From: a virus
Length of the DNA stretch: 41,096 nt
Direction: 5' to 3' (one strand)
Virus record (IMG/VR): IMGVR_UViG_3300012925_000005
Location: 1-41,096 of that record
The position numbers were made by a program, and so were the translations under genes. Below, one piece after another: positions 9,170 to 16,027 of this stretch; positions within the stretch are counted from its first letter, which is position 1, and every line of letters starts with the position of its first letter. The notes under the pieces were generated by a model. It was not told the origin of the DNA. It was given only the letters and a program-made list of their open reading frames with translations, and did no database searches.

Positions 9170-9397
9170 TTAATTCTTTCCCTTTGTTTTTTTATGAAAA
9201 TCAATTCCTTTCATAAAAAATTTTTGAGCTTTTTTTAAATCTTCTACTTCCCCGGTTAAAAACGCTTTTTTTGCATATTCTTTAGCTAATATAATATATT
9301 TATTACTTATATTATGAAGAAATGGGAAGCTGGAAATTATCTTTTTTGTTTTTTCTTCAATCTCATCCCATTGTTCTTTAGTGATATGTTGTTTCAT
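9170..9397 (-). CDS. Small helical protein between terminase and portal
   Basis: A 75-residue Lys-rich helical protein (MKQHITKEQWDEIEEKTKK, then FFMKGIDFHKKTKGKN). Its ATG overlaps the terminase stop by 4 bp, a translationally coupled ATGA arrangement. The family is not recognised. The location suggests a packaging or head accessory protein. Confidence 0.55.
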   Translation of the reverse strand: MKQHITKEQWDEIEEKTKKIISSFPFLHNISNKYIILAKEYAKKAFLTGEVEDLKKAQKFFMKGIDFHKKTKGKN

Positions 9398-10644
9398 ATT
9401 GCGGCGTGTAAATCATTCATGGTAACCGGTCTAGACGTTCTCATCCCCCGTTGCGGTTCAAATATCTTATAGACTGCCAGAGCCAGACTCATCACCCGAT
9501 CATCATGCGGAGCAACGCTCTCAATCTTGATCTTCCCGTTCTTTCCGAGCTTATATTGAAATCCCTGCAATTCAGTTATGAGTTCAGGATCTTTGGCGAA
9601 GCGAATCGTTTGTTGCTCGATGAGTAACGCCAGATGGTTCAGCAAATCCATCCGGCTTTGTTCGGTAAATGTAAACGGTTCAATGTTAACTCCTTCGTTT
9701 TGTAGATCTTCACACACCGGATCTCCCACTCCGGTCTTATCAATCTTAATTTTGGCATTGTTGAACTTGTATGACATCGCCTGAATGCGCGCTTTCTGAA
9801 GATTCCAGTCAATCTGATTAAATCTCAACTGTAATCCTGATTGCATGGTCGTCGCGTCAAACGGTGTCAGCACCGTCCAGTCCTGATATTTCGCCAAATC
9901 GACGCCGAGCGTATACACATGATCGGGTTGGTTAATAATATTTCCTTCAAACGTACAGTAATCAATTCCCCTGAAGAATGAGGTAGCATCATCAATGAAT
10001 GAACACAAGAATTCCTGATTGAACAACGCCTCGGGCATGCTCTTCTTCGACTCGATGATCTCTTCGGACGAATGAGATTTCGTGTCATAGACATTCTTAA
10101 TCGAGTAAAACCATTCCTCGGGATTCTGTTTGGCGTATTCTATTAATCTCCAAGCATGATTTCGTCCTTTGGGGGTAAAAATGAAAGTAGCTCGTCCGCT
10201 ATTCTCACGCAATACCGGCTGGATGATCGTTGTCCAGATCAGCTCATCCATCTCTGCGTACTCATCGAACACCACATCAATCGGATTAATGCCGCGATGC
10301 TTGTCGATATCTTCGCAACCGACGAATCGCTGGATCGAACCGTTGGTGTAATAAATCGCCAGTTCGCTTTCATTCATCTTCTTCACGATCTGTTTCGGAA
10401 CATGTTCGTGGATCAGTCCGTCCCAGATGACTTGTTTCGCCTGCTTATACGTCGGGAGAATATAATAATAAATCCCTGGCTTATTCATCAGCCGGTTGAT
10501 CTGCTGGTTCAACGCCGTCTTGCTCTTCCCCGCCCGACGATTGAACACTGCTATCTTGAACCGCTTGTTCGATTCGAGCAATTCCTCCTGATACGGTCTC
10601 TCCTTGGGGCTGTAATTGTGCGGGATCTTGAGAAGTTCGCTCAT
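9394..10644 (-). CDS. terL: Terminase large subunit
   Basis: A 416-residue packaging motor and headful or cos nuclease. The ATPase domain shows Walker A NRRAGKSKT (residues 35-43), Walker B IDVVFDEYAEM (122-132, Asp127/Glu128), and a coupling stretch FIFTPKGRNHAW. The C-terminal RNase H-like nuclease begins LGVDLAKYQDWTV (246-258), where Asp249 is the first acidic ligand. Its 5' end overlaps the small terminase out of frame by 164 bp, unusually long. The ATG is retained because the region before Walker A is well formed. Confidence 0.93.
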   Translation of the reverse strand: MSELLKIPHNYSPKERPYQEELLESNKRFKIAVFNRRAGKSKTALNQQINRLMNKPGIYYYILPTYKQAKQVIWDGLIHEHVPKQIVKKMNESELAIYYTNGSIQRFVGCEDIDKHRGINPIDVVFDEYAEMDELIWTTIIQPVLRENSGRATFIFTPKGRNHAWRLIEYAKQNPEEWFYSIKNVYDTKSHSSEEIIESKKSMPEALFNQEFLCSFIDDATSFFRGIDYCTFEGNIINQPDHVYTLGVDLAKYQDWTVLTPFDATTMQSGLQLRFNQIDWNLQKARIQAMSYKFNNAKIKIDKTGVGDPVCEDLQNEGVNIEPFTFTEQSRMDLLNHLALLIEQQTIRFAKDPELITELQGFQYKLGKNGKIKIESVAPHDDRVMSLALAVYKIFEPQRGMRTSRPVTMNDLHAAI

Positions 10645-11041
10645 AGTTGGTGGTCTGGATTACTTGGTTGAATTTGGCTTCTTTCTCTTCAATTCGTTTC
10701 TTGAGCTTGTTGTATTCTTTGATCGCTCCAAGCTTCGAACTGAAGTCGGCATGCTGATGAATAAGAAACGATAATTGCTTGTCAATCGCGACATCATTAA
10801 ACCCGGTTTCTTCGAGAAGATCGTTGATTCTATTGATAATCTTCGCATTACTCAACAGTCGCGAGGCGCTCTGACAGGCGACCTGATACCAGTTCGGTTT
10901 CTTCTTGTCAATGTTATAAACTTCAACATACGTTTCAACGCCATTACCGAAAAACTCTCGGTCAGTGGCATACAATTTACAAAATCTCTCTTGTACGAGA
11001 TTGAGGTTCTTATGAGTTTTCTTATCTTTTTCGGGTAACAT
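10481..11041 (-). CDS. terS: Terminase small subunit
   Basis: A 186-residue DNA-recognition subunit. The N-terminal part is helical with LNLVQERFCKLYATDREFFG and a helix-turn-helix-like segment around AYVEVYNIDK to QSASRLLSNAKIINRIN, the usual Terminase_2 pattern. A coiled coil (LGAIKEYNKLKKRIEEKEAK) would drive oligomerisation. The last 54 residues are acidic and low-complexity and are encoded inside the start of terL. I chose the ATG at 11041; an upstream TTG adds three residues. Confidence 0.8.
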   Translation of the reverse strand: MLPEKDKKTHKNLNLVQERFCKLYATDREFFGNGVETYVEVYNIDKKKPNWYQVACQSASRLLSNAKIINRINDLLEETGFNDVAIDKQLSFLIHQHADFSSKLGAIKEYNKLKKRIEEKEAKFNQVIQTTNYERTSQDPAQLQPQGETVSGGIARIEQAVQDSSVQSSGGEEQDGVEPADQPADE

Positions 11042-11393
11042 ATCTAACAATTATTTTTTTCACCTTTTCTAAAACTTCATCCAGATAATGACGGTTCGCA
11101 AAAACTACACTGTGAAAGTCCATGCCGACACCATCGGGTAAGAGAACTTTTTCTGTTTCTTGGTGACAAAATAGTTTATAAATTTCTTCTTTTTTATCAC
11201 CAAAAATTTTTAAAACTTTTTCTAAAATATCTTGCTCATTTTGTTTCCATCCATTTTCTACGACATCCTTAATTTCTAAAAATTCCGGCCTTTCAGAACT
11301 AAGTGAAACTGTAATTTCATTACCAACTTCATTAAATAAACGATCAGGTATTTTAATTTCATTTCCTTCTTCATCAAAGATTCTATTTGTCAT
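11022..11393 (-). CDS. Hypothetical protein upstream of terminase
   Basis: A 123-residue protein opening MTNRIFDEEGNEIKIPDRLF, with a DEEGNE repeat-like start similar to the scaffold protein's DEEGNEVRIP. A helical C-terminus includes HYLDEVLEKVKKIIVRY. It overlaps terS by 20 bp. Function unknown; the shared N-terminal phrase may reflect a common short beta-hairpin module. Confidence 0.55.
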   Translation of the reverse strand: MTNRIFDEEGNEIKIPDRLFNEVGNEITVSLSSERPEFLEIKDVVENGWKQNEQDILEKVLKIFGDKKEEIYKLFCHQETEKVLLPDGVGMDFHSVVFANRHYLDEVLEKVKKIIVRYVTRKR

Positions 11394-11412
11394 AAAATAA
11401 AAGTAAGAATAC

Positions 11413-11649
11413 TTATCCGCGATTTTTTAACGTAGTTATCAATTCAAAAAATTCTTTTTCGGAAAGATAAAATAGTTTATTCCACCGATATTTTATTTTC
11501 GGATACCAATGTTTTATCGGAACAACAATCTTAAACTTATAAAATTTATGCAGATTATGGTAAATCGGACAAGAAGTAATATAATATCTCCACGACGGAG
11601 CTCCTCCAACGGGAATCCCATACTTCCACCATATCTCTAAATCATTCAT
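11413..11649 (-). CDS. Hypothetical protein, Trp/Tyr-rich
   Basis: A 78-residue protein beginning MNDLEIWWKYGIPVGGAP with many aromatic and Lys residues. The ATG at 11649 overlaps the upstream gene by 8 bp. A TTG farther upstream would be a weaker start. No family recognised. Confidence 0.5.
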   Translation of the reverse strand: MNDLEIWWKYGIPVGGAPSWRYYITSCPIYHNLHKFYKFKIVVPIKHWYPKIKYRWNKLFYLSEKEFFELITTLKNRG

Positions 11650-11893
11650 ACTTTTCGCAATATTCAACAGACTTTTTTAAACTATCAATAAAAAATTTTG
11701 TTTCCTTTAAATTTTTTCTGTCTCCTTGTTCCCAGTTTATCTCCCAACCTAAATCTTCAACTTCTAAATTTTGAATTTCTTCTTCATTGTCTATCTCTTT
11801 CCAAATAATATTACAGCGTCGACACACAAAGACTCTTCCAAATTTTCCAAATCTTTTAAAAGGAAACTTGTTTTGAAATTCTTTTAATTTCAT
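11642..11893 (-). CDS. Hypothetical protein with one CxxC motif
   Basis: An 83-residue protein. A basic N-terminus (MKLKEFQNKFPFKRFGK) leads into VFVCRRCNIIWKE (CxxC near residue 24), then an acidic helical region. One CxxC pair and a late Cys could bind zinc. Unrecognised; transcribed with the neighbouring small genes. Confidence 0.55.
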   Translation of the reverse strand: MKLKEFQNKFPFKRFGKFGRVFVCRRCNIIWKEIDNEEEIQNLEVEDLGWEINWEQGDRKNLKETKFFIDSLKKSVEYCEKYE

Positions 11894-11916
11894 TTCTTAT
11901 CTTATTAAAAAATAAA

Positions 11917-12081
11917 TTAATACCCCATTTTCTTGCCTTTACCCGCTTTCGCCTTCATCATGAATCCAGCGCCTTTCTTAACCGGTTTTAACTTCTTCGC
12001 GCCCATTTTAGGCATCTTAATACCCAACTGCTTACCGAGCTTGTTCATGACTCCTTTTCGTTTTGGCATTGCTTTTTTCAT
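11917..12081 (-). CDS. Lysine-rich microprotein 1
   Basis: A 54-residue extremely basic protein (about one third Lys/Arg) with MPKRKGVMNKLGKQLG, GAKKLKPVKKGAGF and many Met. Its start MKKAMPKRKGVMNKL is similar to the neighbour at 12106-12246 (RKGV(M/I)N.L), suggesting an old duplication. A nucleic-acid-binding or virion-packed basic peptide is possible. The upstream region is A/T-rich and lacks a Shine-Dalgarno. Confidence 0.6.
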   Translation of the reverse strand: MKKAMPKRKGVMNKLGKQLGIKMPKMGAKKLKPVKKGAGFMMKAKAGKGKKMGY

Positions 12082-12105
12082 AAAATATTCAATTAAAATT
12101 ATTAA

Positions 12106-12246
12106 TTATTTTGACATAATTCCTTTTTTATCAGCCATTTTCATCATTCCTTTTGGCACTGGCTTTTTTATTCCTCCAACTCCAAAACGTTTATCAAGTG
12201 CATTTATTACTCCTTTACGCTTAGTGAACTTTGTGACTTTTCTCAT
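12106..12246 (-). CDS. Lysine-rich microprotein 2
   Basis: A 46-residue basic protein beginning MRKVTKFTKRKGVINALDKR, then GVGGIKKPVPKGMMKMADKK. It shares the KRKGV(I/M)N.L start and the KKP(V)PK style with the 54-residue neighbour. Both are separated only by short A/T-rich leaders, so they look like a twin pair. Function unknown. Confidence 0.6.
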   Translation of the reverse strand: MRKVTKFTKRKGVINALDKRFGVGGIKKPVPKGMMKMADKKGIMSK

Positions 12247-12255
12247 AAATTTAAA

Positions 12256-12525
12256 TTAAAAATTAATTCTCATTATACTCACACTTCCTCCACAACCAAA
12301 ACCATTTTTAATTCTTAGTGGTTCAACCAATTCCCATCCGCACTTCTTCTCAATAAACTCTTTCATATCATCAGATTCTTCGATGGTTTCTTTGATCACT
12401 ATCTTTCCTTGATTATTACAAACAAAACAATTCTCATTTGTACTTCCATTAGCATGATTTTTCATCAAAATTCCTGCTCCATTACATCTTGGACACACAC
12501 CAAATTCTCGAATAGTTTTTTTCAT
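12256..12525 (-). CDS. Zinc-finger-like protein with DnaJ-type CxxCxG motifs
   Basis: An 89-residue protein. GVCPRCNGAG (residues 9-18) and CFVCNNQGK (33-41) are the two halves of a DnaJ-like CxxCxG zinc module. The C-terminus includes KCGWELVEP and GFGCGG. The gene next upstream ends with the related GVCPQCKGEG. It is probably a small zinc protein; substrate unknown. Confidence 0.6.
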   Translation of the reverse strand: MKKTIREFGVCPRCNGAGILMKNHANGSTNENCFVCNNQGKIVIKETIEESDDMKEFIEKKCGWELVEPLRIKNGFGCGGSVSIMRINF

Positions 12526-12537
12526 AAAATAACTAAT

Positions 12538-12819
12538 TTACTTTTCAAAATGGATTCTTCCTTCTCCCTTACACTGTGGACAAACGCCGTGTTTAAATGG
12601 ATTCCACTCTGGTAATTCTTTTAATACTTTTTTTAAAAATGATTGATTTTTATATAAATCTACCTCTAAAGCAATTAGTTTTTTTATTTCATGTATAGCT
12701 TGAGATTTATCAACACCATAATCTTGAATATTTTTTGAAGCATGCTCTTCTTGACAGGTAGAAAAATCTTCTAAAATACTCCCCCAATCGTGCTGTAAGT
12801 TATCAACAGTTCTTTTCAT
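12538..12819 (-). CDS. Helical protein with C-terminal CxxCxG
   Basis: A 93-residue protein starting at the ATG at 12819 (MKRTVDNLQHDWGSILEDF); a GTG at 12825 would add two residues. It is mainly helical, and the last 16 residues, HGVCPQCKGEGRIHFEK-like, carry one CxxCxG half-module that matches the downstream gene. It is the first gene after the attenuated leader region at 12.9-13.3 kb, so its expression is probably controlled there. Confidence 0.55.
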   Translation of the reverse strand: MKRTVDNLQHDWGSILEDFSTCQEEHASKNIQDYGVDKSQAIHEIKKLIALEVDLYKNQSFLKKVLKELPEWNPFKHGVCPQCKGEGRIHFEK

Positions 12820-12885
12820 AAACACAATTTTTAATGGATTAGGTTTACAATCCTAGAATTTAGGGGTTACAATGTTTATAGTCAT

Positions 12886-13048
12886 AAAAACGTGAATGGG
12901 AGTTATTTACCCAGATAACTCGTTGTCGTCCACTCACGCGATCCATCCGGATAGGCCGGTACCTTCTCATACGCAGTCAGGGATCGACTTCGTGCGTATC
13001 AGCTCCGTGAGGATAATCAGGAGCGGGTTTAAAAAGCTAATATAAAGC
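12886..13048 (-). ncRNA. Structured leader RNA with competing terminator
   Basis: On the minus strand, CGTGAGTGG (12930-12938) pairs with CCATTCACG (12891-12899), followed by five T (12886-12890), a terminator that encloses a GAGTTAT/ATAACTC hairpin. An earlier CCTCACG (13006-13012) can pair with the same CGTGAG instead, freeing the downstream strand. ATACGCA/TGCGTAT (12969-12999) forms a further stable hairpin. This is the classic antiterminator versus terminator layout, placed just before the 12,819 gene. Confidence 0.5.
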
Positions 13049-13267
13049 AAAAAAGCCCACACCTTGAGGAAGGTATGGGCTATTGAGTATACAAACATCA
13101 CTAAGTATCTCAAAAACGATTAATCTGTCCTCAAGGTGTGATGTTCTAATGGATTGTAAAACTACCCTATCCGCTAACCAGCCAGAAGCGAATCAGCGGA
13201 ATCAAAGTATTGGACGTGATTACTGACCAACGGATAGAACACAAAATGTATTCGCATTTTATTTCTG
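13049..13267 (-). ncRNA. Leader/small RNA with interlocked helices and terminator
   Basis: Predicted transcript from the promoter at 13273-13299. A 5' AAAATG/CATTTT hairpin is followed by A = 13129-13139 and A' = 13059-13069 (11 bp perfect). B = 13072-13081 pairs with B' = 13054-13063 to give a terminator followed by T6. A' and B' overlap, so the two helices exclude each other. Another helix, AACATCAC (13138-13145) with GTGATGTT (13094-13101), competes for the edge of A. A possible 27-codon leader frame, MRIHFVFYPL.., runs 13257 to 13174 over a third competing pair, CTATCCG/CGGATAG. Identity unknown. Confidence 0.6.
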
Positions 13268-13272
13268 GATTC

Positions 13273-13299
13273 ATTATACACTATTCTTCGCGCTGTCAA
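13273..13299 (-). promoter_or_regulatory. Minus-strand sigma70-type promoter
   Basis: Read on the minus strand: TTGACA, then 15 bases, then TATAAT (or TAATGA at spacing 17), preceded by TG. Expected start near 13266. It lies at the end of the 63-residue zinc gene and drives the structured leader toward the genes at 12.8-11.9 kb. Confidence 0.65.
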
Positions 13300-13465
13300 C
13301 AGTATTTATGTGGATTGTTTTGTGGATGAGTGGATGTTTTGTTTTCCAATACTTTGCCACCCTTCTCTGTTTGCAATCAAAACATTTGAAACCTTTATTA
13401 GGTGATGTTCGGTAACGAATGATGAGAGTGTTACAACCATCACAGGCTACTTGGAAAGAAGTCAT
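13274..13465 (-). CDS. Small zinc-ribbon protein
   Basis: A 63-residue protein with CDGCNTLI (residues 8-15) and FKCFDCKQRR (about 26-35), two CxxC knuckles forming a zinc ribbon, followed by a basic tail. It lies 10 bp after rusA. Such ribbons often bind nucleic acid, and a helper in recombination or regulation is possible. Confidence 0.6.
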   Translation of the reverse strand: MTSFQVACDGCNTLIIRYRTSPNKGFKCFDCKQRRVAKYWKTKHPLIHKTIHINTVDSAKNSV

Positions 13466-13475
13466 AGTAATAAAC

Positions 13476-13826
13476 TTAGGATTTAATATCGATTTCTATC
13501 CGAGGATTTTTCTTATCAATGAACTTTTCAACCGTGGCTTTACGTATTTGTTGATCATCTTTCCAAACTATACCACTCAGAGAGTCCATACTGATTTTGT
13601 GCCAGTTATCCCAATCTCTCCGTCTATTATCAGTAAAGTACAGTCTGATAGTAACCTCCAAATCACCAATAATTATTGGTTTGTGCCACTGTTCACGAGC
13701 CTGAAACTGATAAAGCGCCTTAGTTATCTTTCCGTCCCCAGTCATATACACGATCACTCGGTTATTACGACTGGCAGTGCGATAGAGATTGTTAGTCGAT
13801 TGTGGTTTTCCTTCGAGAATTATCAT
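13476..13826 (-). CDS. rusA: Holliday junction resolvase RusA
   Basis: A 116-residue endonuclease that cuts four-way DNA junctions, useful for resolving recombination and packaging intermediates. The family signature is clear: RRRDWDNWHKISMDSLSG gives the catalytic Asp71, Asp73, Lys77 and Asp81 set, and WKDDQQI (Asp90/91) completes it. The length matches RusA (about 120). The N-terminal GKPQSTNNLYR is also typical. It probably acts with the Bet/RecT annealing protein encoded at 22.1 kb. Confidence 0.9.
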   Translation of the reverse strand: MIILEGKPQSTNNLYRTASRNNRVIVYMTGDGKITKALYQFQAREQWHKPIIIGDLEVTIRLYFTDNRRRDWDNWHKISMDSLSGIVWKDDQQIRKATVEKFIDKKNPRIEIDIKS

Positions 13827-13906
13827 AAAATTTACTTCTTTTGATTTTGACTCATGGAAAAAATGAGTTCGTTGATCATAAAAATTTACTTATAATTTCT
13901 CAAGAA

Positions 13907-14381
<475 letters not shown>

Positions 14382-14389
14382 TTAGAAAA

Positions 14390-14486
14390 TGTCATTCCGA
14401 CCGAGCGAAGCGAGCGGAGGAATCCCTTAGTTTGCGTCTCGAAAAAGGGATTTCTCGACTCGGCTGTGGCCTCGCTCGAAATGACA
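14390..14486. repeat. Palindromic host-type repeat between groES and groEL
   Basis: A 97-bp imperfect inverted repeat with TGTCATT/AATGACA ends, an inner AATCCCTT/AAGGGATT pair, and the core CGAGCGAAGCGAGCGG. Elements of this TGTCATTCCGA..GCGAAGCGAG style are scattered in many bacterial chromosomes as REP-like repeats. Its presence inside the groES-groEL unit suggests that the whole segment was copied from a bacterial chromosome. Confidence 0.7.
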
Positions 14487-14507
14487 GCGTTTTAAATGCA
14501 AAGTATT

Positions 14508-14798
14508 TTACTTTTCAACCACCGCCAGGATATCATCCTGAGACACAATCTTATATTCTTCCTTATCAAGCTCAACTTTATCACCACCCCAGCTCTTGAG
14601 AATCACGTGGTCCCCTACTTTTACATACATAGGAGCAAGCTTACCGTCTTCCATAAGTTTACCGGGACCAACCGCAATAATTTCACCTTCCGATTTTTCT
14701 TTTTTATCTCCTGAAAGAATGAGGCCGAAGGAGGTTACCTCATCTTCTTTTTTTTGTTTAACCAAGACATTATCTCCAAGTGGTTTGATAGTTGGCAT
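14508..14798 (-). CDS. groES: Co-chaperonin GroES
   Basis: A 96-residue protein of normal GroES length. It has IKPLGDNVLVKQ at the start, a mobile-loop region (EVTSFGLILSGD), GEIIAVGPGKLMEDGK, VKVGDHVILKSWGG, and the closing EYKIVSQDDILAVVE. It would cap a host GroEL ring during folding of phage proteins such as capsid. The style is close to that of Parcubacteria-type GroES. No complete groEL partner is present, so it must work with the host chaperonin. Confidence 0.92.
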   Translation of the reverse strand: MPTIKPLGDNVLVKQKKEDEVTSFGLILSGDKKEKSEGEIIAVGPGKLMEDGKLAPMYVKVGDHVILKSWGGDKVELDKEEYKIVSQDDILAVVEK

Positions 14799-14863
14799 AT
14801 ATAAAAATTAAAGATTAAATATCAAAATATAAAATGAATACTCTATTCTCCCTTAAAGGCTTA

Positions 14864-14938
14864 CTATTTATCACTCAAAATCTCTGGAAGTTCTACAATT
14901 CCTTGGTATATTTTAGCTTCTCCTTTTTTATATGACAT
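14864..14938 (-). CDS. Possible microprotein (24 residues)
   Basis: A short frame, MSYKKGEAKIYQGIVELPEI.., starts with ATG after an A/T-rich leader like that of the other genes. It sits in an otherwise empty stretch between groES and the 68-residue gene. Too short to be sure. Confidence 0.3.
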   Translation of the reverse strand: MSYKKGEAKIYQGIVELPEILSDK

Positions 14939-14956
14939 ACTAAATAGATTATTAAC

Positions 14957-15022
14957 TTATAATTTCTTCTTCTCCTCATCTTCAATTTTCCAATCAATAT
15001 GTTCCAACAATGTATCCTTCAT
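14957..15022 (-). CDS. Possible microprotein (21 residues)
   Basis: The frame MKDTLLEHIDWKIEDEEKKK is acidic and helical, between the 24-residue frame and the 68-residue gene. The A/T-rich leader resembles those of neighbours. Weak evidence. Confidence 0.3.
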   Translation of the reverse strand: MKDTLLEHIDWKIEDEEKKKL

Positions 15023-15032
15023 TATAATTATC

Positions 15033-15239
15033 TTAAATATCTTTTATTTTAACAAGAATTCTCGCTCCGTCTTTTGATCTCATACAATTATCCACTACCT
15101 TCTGAAGCTTTTCCTCTGACTTGATCAACCAATCTATATAGTCACGACGTTGTCTATCCAATTGACAATACTCTTCGTATGTTTTCGCATCCTTCATCTT
15201 CTTAAGAATATCTTTTAATTTTAATGCTTTTATTTTCAT
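15033..15239 (-). CDS. Small helical hypothetical protein
   Basis: A 68-residue charged helical protein (MKIKALKLKDILKKMKDAKT, then LDRQRRDYIDWLIKSEEKL). No recognised family. It is in the same direction as the Tad2-like gene, 59 bp downstream of it. Confidence 0.55.
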   Translation of the reverse strand: MKIKALKLKDILKKMKDAKTYEEYCQLDRQRRDYIDWLIKSEEKLQKVVDNCMRSKDGARILVKIKDI

Positions 15240-15298
15240 ACACCCTATTATTAAATAACCTCATTCCACTCTCTAAGATGGTTAGGGAGTGGGAAAAA

Positions 15299-15550
15299 TT
15301 ACTCAACGATTTCCCAGTCTTCAGAAAGTAAACATGTTTGAGAAGCAACCCAGGGAATCAAATACCCTTCTGCTGTACTCATATATAGGTACGGTCTACC
15401 CATCTTTGAATTTTCGTCAGGAATCTGTAGCGCAATCCACATTCCTTTGCCATTCCATCCTGTACGAGCGACCTTTTTACCATTACGAAGTGCCGCTAAC
15501 GCACCTCCAAAATCGTTACTAAACTGCTGTCCTGTTTCTTGGTTTTCCAT
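15299..15550 (-). CDS. tad2: Tad2-like anti-Thoeris protein (DUF2829)
   Basis: An 83-residue protein with the full DUF2829 pattern: FGGALAALRNGKKVARTGWN (residues 14-33), KGMWIALQ, PYLYMSTAEG, and LIPWVASQTCLLSEDWEIVE at the end. Known family members (Tad2) bind and sequester the cyclic ADP-ribose signal of Thoeris, blocking abortive defence. The core, including GWNGKGMW and the SQTD/C..EDW end, is intact and the length is normal. Assignment is by motif recognition; activity is inferred. Confidence 0.85.
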   Translation of the reverse strand: MENQETGQQFSNDFGGALAALRNGKKVARTGWNGKGMWIALQIPDENSKMGRPYLYMSTAEGYLIPWVASQTCLLSEDWEIVE

Positions 15551-15620
15551 ATATTATATGATTAAGAATAAAACACATTAATGAATTAGTGGCGGTTTTT
15601 TTTCAGTCCGCCAACTGGAC
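15551..15620. other. Hairpin-containing gap
   Basis: Between the Tad2-like gene and the small SD-led frames, the sequence GGCGG..CCGCC brackets an A8 run on the minus strand (T8 on plus). It lacks the trailing T-tract of a terminator. Function unclear. Confidence 0.25.
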
Positions 15621-15622
15621 TC

Positions 15623-15706
15623 CTACGCTGTCGCAGTTGCCGCCTCACCACATCCGGTCAGGATTGAAACCAAGTTTCTCCACCATCGTTTTACTCGAGC
15701 GGTCAT
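15623..15706 (-). CDS. Possible lipoprotein-like micropeptide
   Basis: A 27-residue frame MTARVKRWWRNLVSILTGCG.., with a basic start, a short hydrophobic run and Cys in a lipobox-like LTGC. It begins 14 bp after the stop of the upstream 50-residue frame and has AAAGGA placed correctly before the ATG. The hydrophobic stretch is short for a signal peptide, so this is tentative. Confidence 0.3.
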   Translation of the reverse strand: MTARVKRWWRNLVSILTGCGEAATATA

Positions 15707-15720
15707 GATTGGTTCCTTTG

Positions 15721-15873
15721 TTAAGACGTTCCGTCAGGGCTGAGAGTCCGCCGACCGTCTCTTTCCATAAGCTCACTCGGAGTGATCTGCTCCTTGGCAG
15801 GCGGAAGGTACGTTGGATTCGTTGTCGGGGCATGGGTTAGATCTCCTTCGTGGTGGGGGTTGACAGTGAGCAT
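15721..15873 (-). CDS. Small protein with strong ribosome-binding site
   Basis: A 50-residue frame, MLTVNPHHEGDLTHAPTTNP to RTLSPDGTS, rich in Pro and Thr. GAGGAGT lies 5 bp before the ATG, a genuine Shine-Dalgarno, unlike most genes here. A 62-residue frame in another phase (15645-15833) overlaps it. I prefer this one because it is tandem with the SD-led frame at 15706. Function unknown. Confidence 0.42.
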   Translation of the reverse strand: MLTVNPHHEGDLTHAPTTNPTYLPPAKEQITPSELMERDGRRTLSPDGTS

Positions 15874-15887
15874 GATTACTCCTCTAT

Positions 15888-15916
15888 TTGATTTTACAAT
15901 TTAAAAATGGTAGTAT
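15888..15916 (+). promoter_or_regulatory. Plus-strand promoter of the 15.9-kb RNA
   Basis: TTGATT (15888-15893), a 17-base spacer, and TAGTAT (15911-15916) with a TGG extended -10. Expected start near 15923. It points away from the minus-strand SD-led frames into the structured RNA. Confidence 0.6.
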
Positions 15917-15921
15917 TGTTC

Positions 15922-16025
15922 TGCTCATTATGAGCCAGAATGCAGTAAAGTACTTAGAACACTTACAAAGTGCTGCCTCACCAGTAGTAATACTGGCTGA
16001 GGCTGCATTCTGCAAGTGTTTTTTT
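15922..16025 (+). ncRNA. Interlocked-helix small RNA with terminator
   Basis: About 100 nt. A 5' CTCAT/ATGAG hairpin comes first. A (15936-15945) pairs perfectly with A' (16003-16012, 10 bp). B (15958-15964) pairs with B' (16014-16020, 7 bp) and is followed by T7, giving a terminator. Between B and A' is a hairpin of GCCTC..CCAGTA with TACTGG..GAGGC. The order A-B-A'-B' makes the helices either a pseudoknot or alternatives. A 35-codon frame from 15930 (MSQNAVKYLEHLQ..) spans it and might be a leader peptide. Confidence 0.62.
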
Positions 16026-16027
16026 AC

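Noticed and set aside
15645-15833. 62-residue frame MPRQRIQRTFRL..
   Set aside because: It overlaps the tandem SD-led frames in a different phase; only one can be the main product, so I listed the tandem pair.
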